Below, piece by piece: positions 60,930 to 64,000 of a stretch of 64,000 nt of DNA. The position numbers were made by a program, and so were the translations under genes. Position 1 is the first letter of the stretch, and every line of letters starts with the position of its first letter. Location: NCBI RefSeq assembly GCF_000316665.1, contig NC_019678.1:5332001-5396000 (forward strand), read 5' to 3'. Under the pieces are notes generated by a model. That model ran no database searches and was not told where the DNA came from. It saw only the letters and a program-made list of their open reading frames with translations. The stretch comes from Rivularia sp. PCC 7116. GTDB lineage: Bacteria > Cyanobacteriota > Cyanobacteriia > Cyanobacteriales > Nostocaceae.

Positions 60930-63407
60930 ATGAAAGATATTGTATTTATACCTGGATTTATTAGCGCTTTAGTCACTTTGGGAATTATTTTACCAGCACC
61001 CGCTCAAGTAACATCTGATGGGACTACTAATACAACTGTCAATTCTACTAATAATTTCAATATTCTTAACGGTATTCAAAAAGGTAATAATTTATTTCAT
61101 AGTTTCGGTGAATTCTCTATTCCCAAAGGTGGTTCGGCAACTTTTAATAATTCTGCCGATGTGGTGAATATTATTAACCGAGTAACAGGTGGCAATATAT
61201 CTAATATTGATGGATTAATAAAAGCCAACGGTAATGCCAATTTATTTTTAATTAATCCTGCAGGAATTGTATTTGGTGAAAATGCACGATTGGATATTGG
61301 TGGTTCGTTTTTAGGAACTACCGCAGAAAGTATCTTGTTTGAAGATGGGTTTGAGTTTAGCGCCATAAATCCTCAAAATGAGCCGTTGTTAACCGTTAGT
61401 GTTCCTGTTGGTTTGCAGATGGGACGAAATTCAGCAGACATAACAGTTAACAACACCGGACATCAGCTTGCTGTTGGTGCCGGGACACAAATTATTAATC
61501 AAGACACTAGTATTGTGGGGTTGCAAGTCCCTTCCAACCAGACTTTTGCATTAGTAGGAGGTAACTTAAAGTTTGACGGAGGTGTAATAACATCCCCCAG
61601 CGGTCAAATGGAGTTAGGTGCTGTTGGGAATCAAGACTCTCTATCTCAAATTGGATTGCAGATGATTAATAATCGCCCTTCCCTAACATACGATGCAGTG
61701 CAACTAAAAGGAAATATTCAACTTTTGCAAAAGTCCTTAGTAAATGTTAGCGGTACGGGACAGGGAACAGTCCAAATCCAAGGAGAGAATTTGACTTTAG
61801 ATAATGGTTCTATAGTATGGCTAGAAAATCGAGGTAATCAAGCAGCAGGTTCTATCAACGTTAACATCGCAAATTCTATTGACTTGATTGGAAATGCTCC
61901 CAATACAACACTTAGAAGTGGGATTTATTCCGATGTCAGCAGTACGGGTAAAGGTGGTGATATTAATGTTAATACTACCGAAATGAAGTTTATGGAAGGA
62001 GGAAGCTTACAAGCTCGTACTTTTTCTTTTGGTGATTCAGGAAATGTTAATGTTAATGCTTCCACTATAAAATTTATGGATAGTAATCCCGACCGTATCA
62101 TTGGTTCTCTTGGGACTAGAACTTCTATCGGAAATGGAAATAGTGGTGACCTTACTATTAATACTAAAGTCCTTTCTGTAGATGGTGGTGGTGCAATTTC
62201 AACTATTAATTTCGGAGCAAATGGAAACACCGGTAATCTTTTGATTAATGCTAGCGAATTAGTTGAATTAAGCGTTTTTGCATCTAATAATAATGATGCA
62301 ACTATTACAACTAGTGTAGTTTCTTCGATGGGAAATGCAGGCAATATTGAGATTAATACTCCTCGTTTATCTATCTTCGGAGGAGCATTTATTGCTTCAT
62401 CAACTTTTGGTGCTGGAAATAGTAGCGAAATTACAGTTAATGCATCGAATAGTGTTTTGTTAAGCGGTAGTCGTTTTAGAAGTGGTCGTACTGAACCTAG
62501 CACTATCAATACTAGAGGTACATTATTACCACCATTCCTACGTCAAAGGTTTGGAATACCCGATAAAGTTACAGGAAATGCAGGTAGTATTAATATTAAT
62601 ACACCCAAATTGTCAATTACTGATGGAGCCGAGCTTACGGTTAGTCACCAAAGCGTAGGCAATGCAGGTACATTAAAAGTTAATGCGGATTTTATATCTC
62701 TAGATACAGGTGGACGTTTATCTGCTTCCACAGAATCTGGAGAAGGTGGAAACATCGATATTAGTGCAGCAGAGTTTTTAAGCCTACGTCGTGGAGCTTT
62801 AATTAATACAGAATCTAAAGGTGTAGGAAATGGTGGTAATATCACCATTTATTCTCCTGTAATTGCCGGTTTTGAAAACAGTGATATTATCGCCAATGCA
62901 GTTGAAGGTATGGGTGGTAATATTAACATTACAACTCAAGGTATTTTCGGTTTAGAATTCCGCGACGAACTAACTGAAGAAAGTGATATTACTGCGAGTT
63001 CTCAATTCGGTGTCAATGGTACAGTACAAATTAATAATATTAGTATCGATCCTAGTTCTGGTTTAGTAGAATTACCCGTAGCTCTATCTGATTCATCCCA
63101 ACAAATTGCGGCTGGATGTGCAAGTAATATCGGCAGTACTTTTATCGCTACTGGAAAAGGTGGAATACCGCAAAATCCAAATGAATATGTGAATAACAAT
63201 CTAAATTGGTTTGATATTCGAGATTTGTCGGCATTTCGTAAACCAAATAAGAATACCGTTGAAAATACACAAATATCAAATGAACGAGCCGTTCTAGAGG
63301 CTACTGGTTTTATACGTAATACGGAAGGAGAAATTGAACTTGTTGCTCTTAAGAATACATCTTTTACAACAAAACAAGCTGCTGAGTGCAGCGCAGCTAA
63401 CACTTAA
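60930..63407 (+). CDS. Secreted filamentous-haemagglutinin-type protein (two-partner secretion TpsA-like)
   Basis: The 825-residue protein has a signal peptide (MKDIVFIPGFISALVTLGII, cleavage probably after LPAPAQ). The haemagglutinin activity (TPS) domain follows: FHSFGEFSIPKGGSATFNNS, VNIINRVTGGNISNIDGLIK and the signature LFLINPAGIVFGENARLDIG. The remainder is beta-helix-like, with repeated strands such as GNSGDLTINTKVLSV and GNAGSININTPKLSITDGAE. The C-terminal Cys-containing segment IAAGCASNIGSTFIATGKGG IP and a late Cys (AAECSAANT) recur in cyanobacterial family members. It is exported through a TpsB pore encoded elsewhere and likely serves adhesion at the cell surface. Confidence 0.9.
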   Translation: MKDIVFIPGFISALVTLGIILPAPAQVTSDGTTNTTVNSTNNFNILNGIQKGNNLFHSFGEFSIPKGGSATFNNSADVVNIINRVTGGNISNIDGLIKANGNANLFLINPAGIVFGENARLDIGGSFLGTTAESILFEDGFEFSAINPQNEPLLTVSVPVGLQMGRNSADITVNNTGHQLAVGAGTQIINQDTSIVGLQVPSNQTFALVGGNLKFDGGVITSPSGQMELGAVGNQDSLSQIGLQMINNRPSLTYDAVQLKGNIQLLQKSLVNVSGTGQGTVQIQGENLTLDNGSIVWLENRGNQAAGSINVNIANSIDLIGNAPNTTLRSGIYSDVSSTGKGGDINVNTTEMKFMEGGSLQARTFSFGDSGNVNVNASTIKFMDSNPDRIIGSLGTRTSIGNGNSGDLTINTKVLSVDGGGAISTINFGANGNTGNLLINASELVELSVFASNNNDATITTSVVSSMGNAGNIEINTPRLSIFGGAFIASSTFGAGNSSEITVNASNSVLLSGSRFRSGRTEPSTINTRGTLLPPFLRQRFGIPDKVTGNAGSININTPKLSITDGAELTVSHQSVGNAGTLKVNADFISLDTGGRLSASTESGEGGNIDISAAEFLSLRRGALINTESKGVGNGGNITIYSPVIAGFENSDIIANAVEGMGGNINITTQGIFGLEFRDELTEESDITASSQFGVNGTVQINNISIDPSSGLVELPVALSDSSQQIAAGCASNIGSTFIATGKGGIPQNPNEYVNNNLNWFDIRDLSAFRKPNKNTVENTQISNERAVLEATGFIRNTEGEIELVALKNTSFTTKQAAECSAANT

Positions 63408-63680
63408 TAGCATAGGTTACTTAGCACTTTGCGAACGCCATAATTAAGAAGAGTCGGCAAACTTAATTGTTTCTAATTTGGCTTAGATTTAGTTGCATTT
63501 TTATCCGATTTTTAGGGATAGAGATAATACTAAAGCAACATTTTTAGCTAACAGTAAATAAAAACAATAATTAAAATATTACTGTCACAAAGAAGTTAGA
63601 TAGTTGCTCTATGAAATATGGTTCTAATTCCCTAAAACTAAAGGTAATTCGTGTCTATGTAAATAAATAGTAACTGATAA
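63408..63680. other. Convergent spacer, 273 bp, no gene seen
   Basis: AT-rich space between the haemagglutinin-type gene and the 3' end of tgt. No strong terminator hairpin is evident. Confidence 0.5.

Positions 63681-64000
<320 letters not shown>

Noticed and set aside
61925-62509. Long minus-strand frame inside the haemagglutinin-type gene
   Set aside because: Shadow of repetitive Asn/Gly/Ile codons on the coding strand.

Overview
The window comes from a filamentous cyanobacterium, most likely one of the Nostocales (Calothrix/Rivularia/Nostoc relatives). Evidence: photosystem II genes psbB (CP47), psbT, psbM and psbK; a heme oxygenase for bilin synthesis; a phytochrome with its Rcp-type response regulator; hormogonium-polysaccharide (Hps) type genes; XisH/XisI; many PAS/GAF histidine kinases; frequent HIP1 octamers (GCGATCGC); and AT-rich spacers full of short tandem heptamers and hairpin repeats. 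The species cannot be named from sequence alone. No rRNA, tRNA, CRISPR array, complete insertion sequence or prophage was seen.

Layout. 1-1.0 kb: two CheY-type response regulators of a PatA/Hmp/Pix-like chemotaxis set, the first cut by the window edge. 1.6-4.5 kb: pheT and a YciI-like protein. 4.6-15.8 kb: an accessory block, mostly on the minus strand, with a nonsense-mutated xisH plus xisI, a large NACHT/HEAT STAND NTPase, a PhoD-like phosphatase, a ribbon-helix-helix/MazF toxin-antitoxin pair, an AAA-type ATPase beside a glycine-rich membrane protein (probably one split gene), and a CHAT protease joined to an ATPase but interrupted at an A8 tract. 16-18.8 kb: permease and lipoprotein of a peptide/nickel-type ABC importer. 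19.2-24 kb: psbB, psbT and ribosomal protein S1 with an 11-residue tandem-repeat tail. 24-30.9 kb: CobW-type GTPase, a DUF6745-like gene with an internal stop, a HAD phosphatase, heme oxygenase and glmM. 31-37.8 kb: a Wzy-like membrane protein, three glycosyltransferases (HpsL/N/O/P-like) and a predicted alpha/beta hydrolase. 38-45.4 kb: 1-Cys peroxiredoxin, Uma2 nuclease, a CphB-like biliverdin phytochrome overlapping its RcpB-like regulator, and a REC-PAS-histidine kinase. 46-50.5 kb: small membrane protein, CaCA antiporter, M3 oligopeptidase. 50.6-54.3 kb: two tandem heme-oxygenase-fold (HDO-like) proteins opposite an O-methyltransferase. 54.6-64 kb: PAS/GAF histidine kinase, universal stress protein, psbM, a 2Fe-2S ferredoxin, psbK, a secreted haemagglutinin-type protein and the 3' end of tgt.

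Themes. Photosynthesis and light sensing recur (PSII subunits, bilin synthesis, phytochrome), as do surface polysaccharide and adhesion functions that suit a motile or colony-forming filament. The 4.6-15.8 kb block is the most accessory part; its NACHT, CHAT and TA genes are families often linked to conflict or cell-death responses. Four loci in the window (xisH, CHAT-ATPase, membrane-ATPase, DUF6745) look broken by one small lesion each, so either local gene decay or assembly error must be considered. Dispersed hairpin repeats sit in most spacers and, in two places, inside coding sequence.
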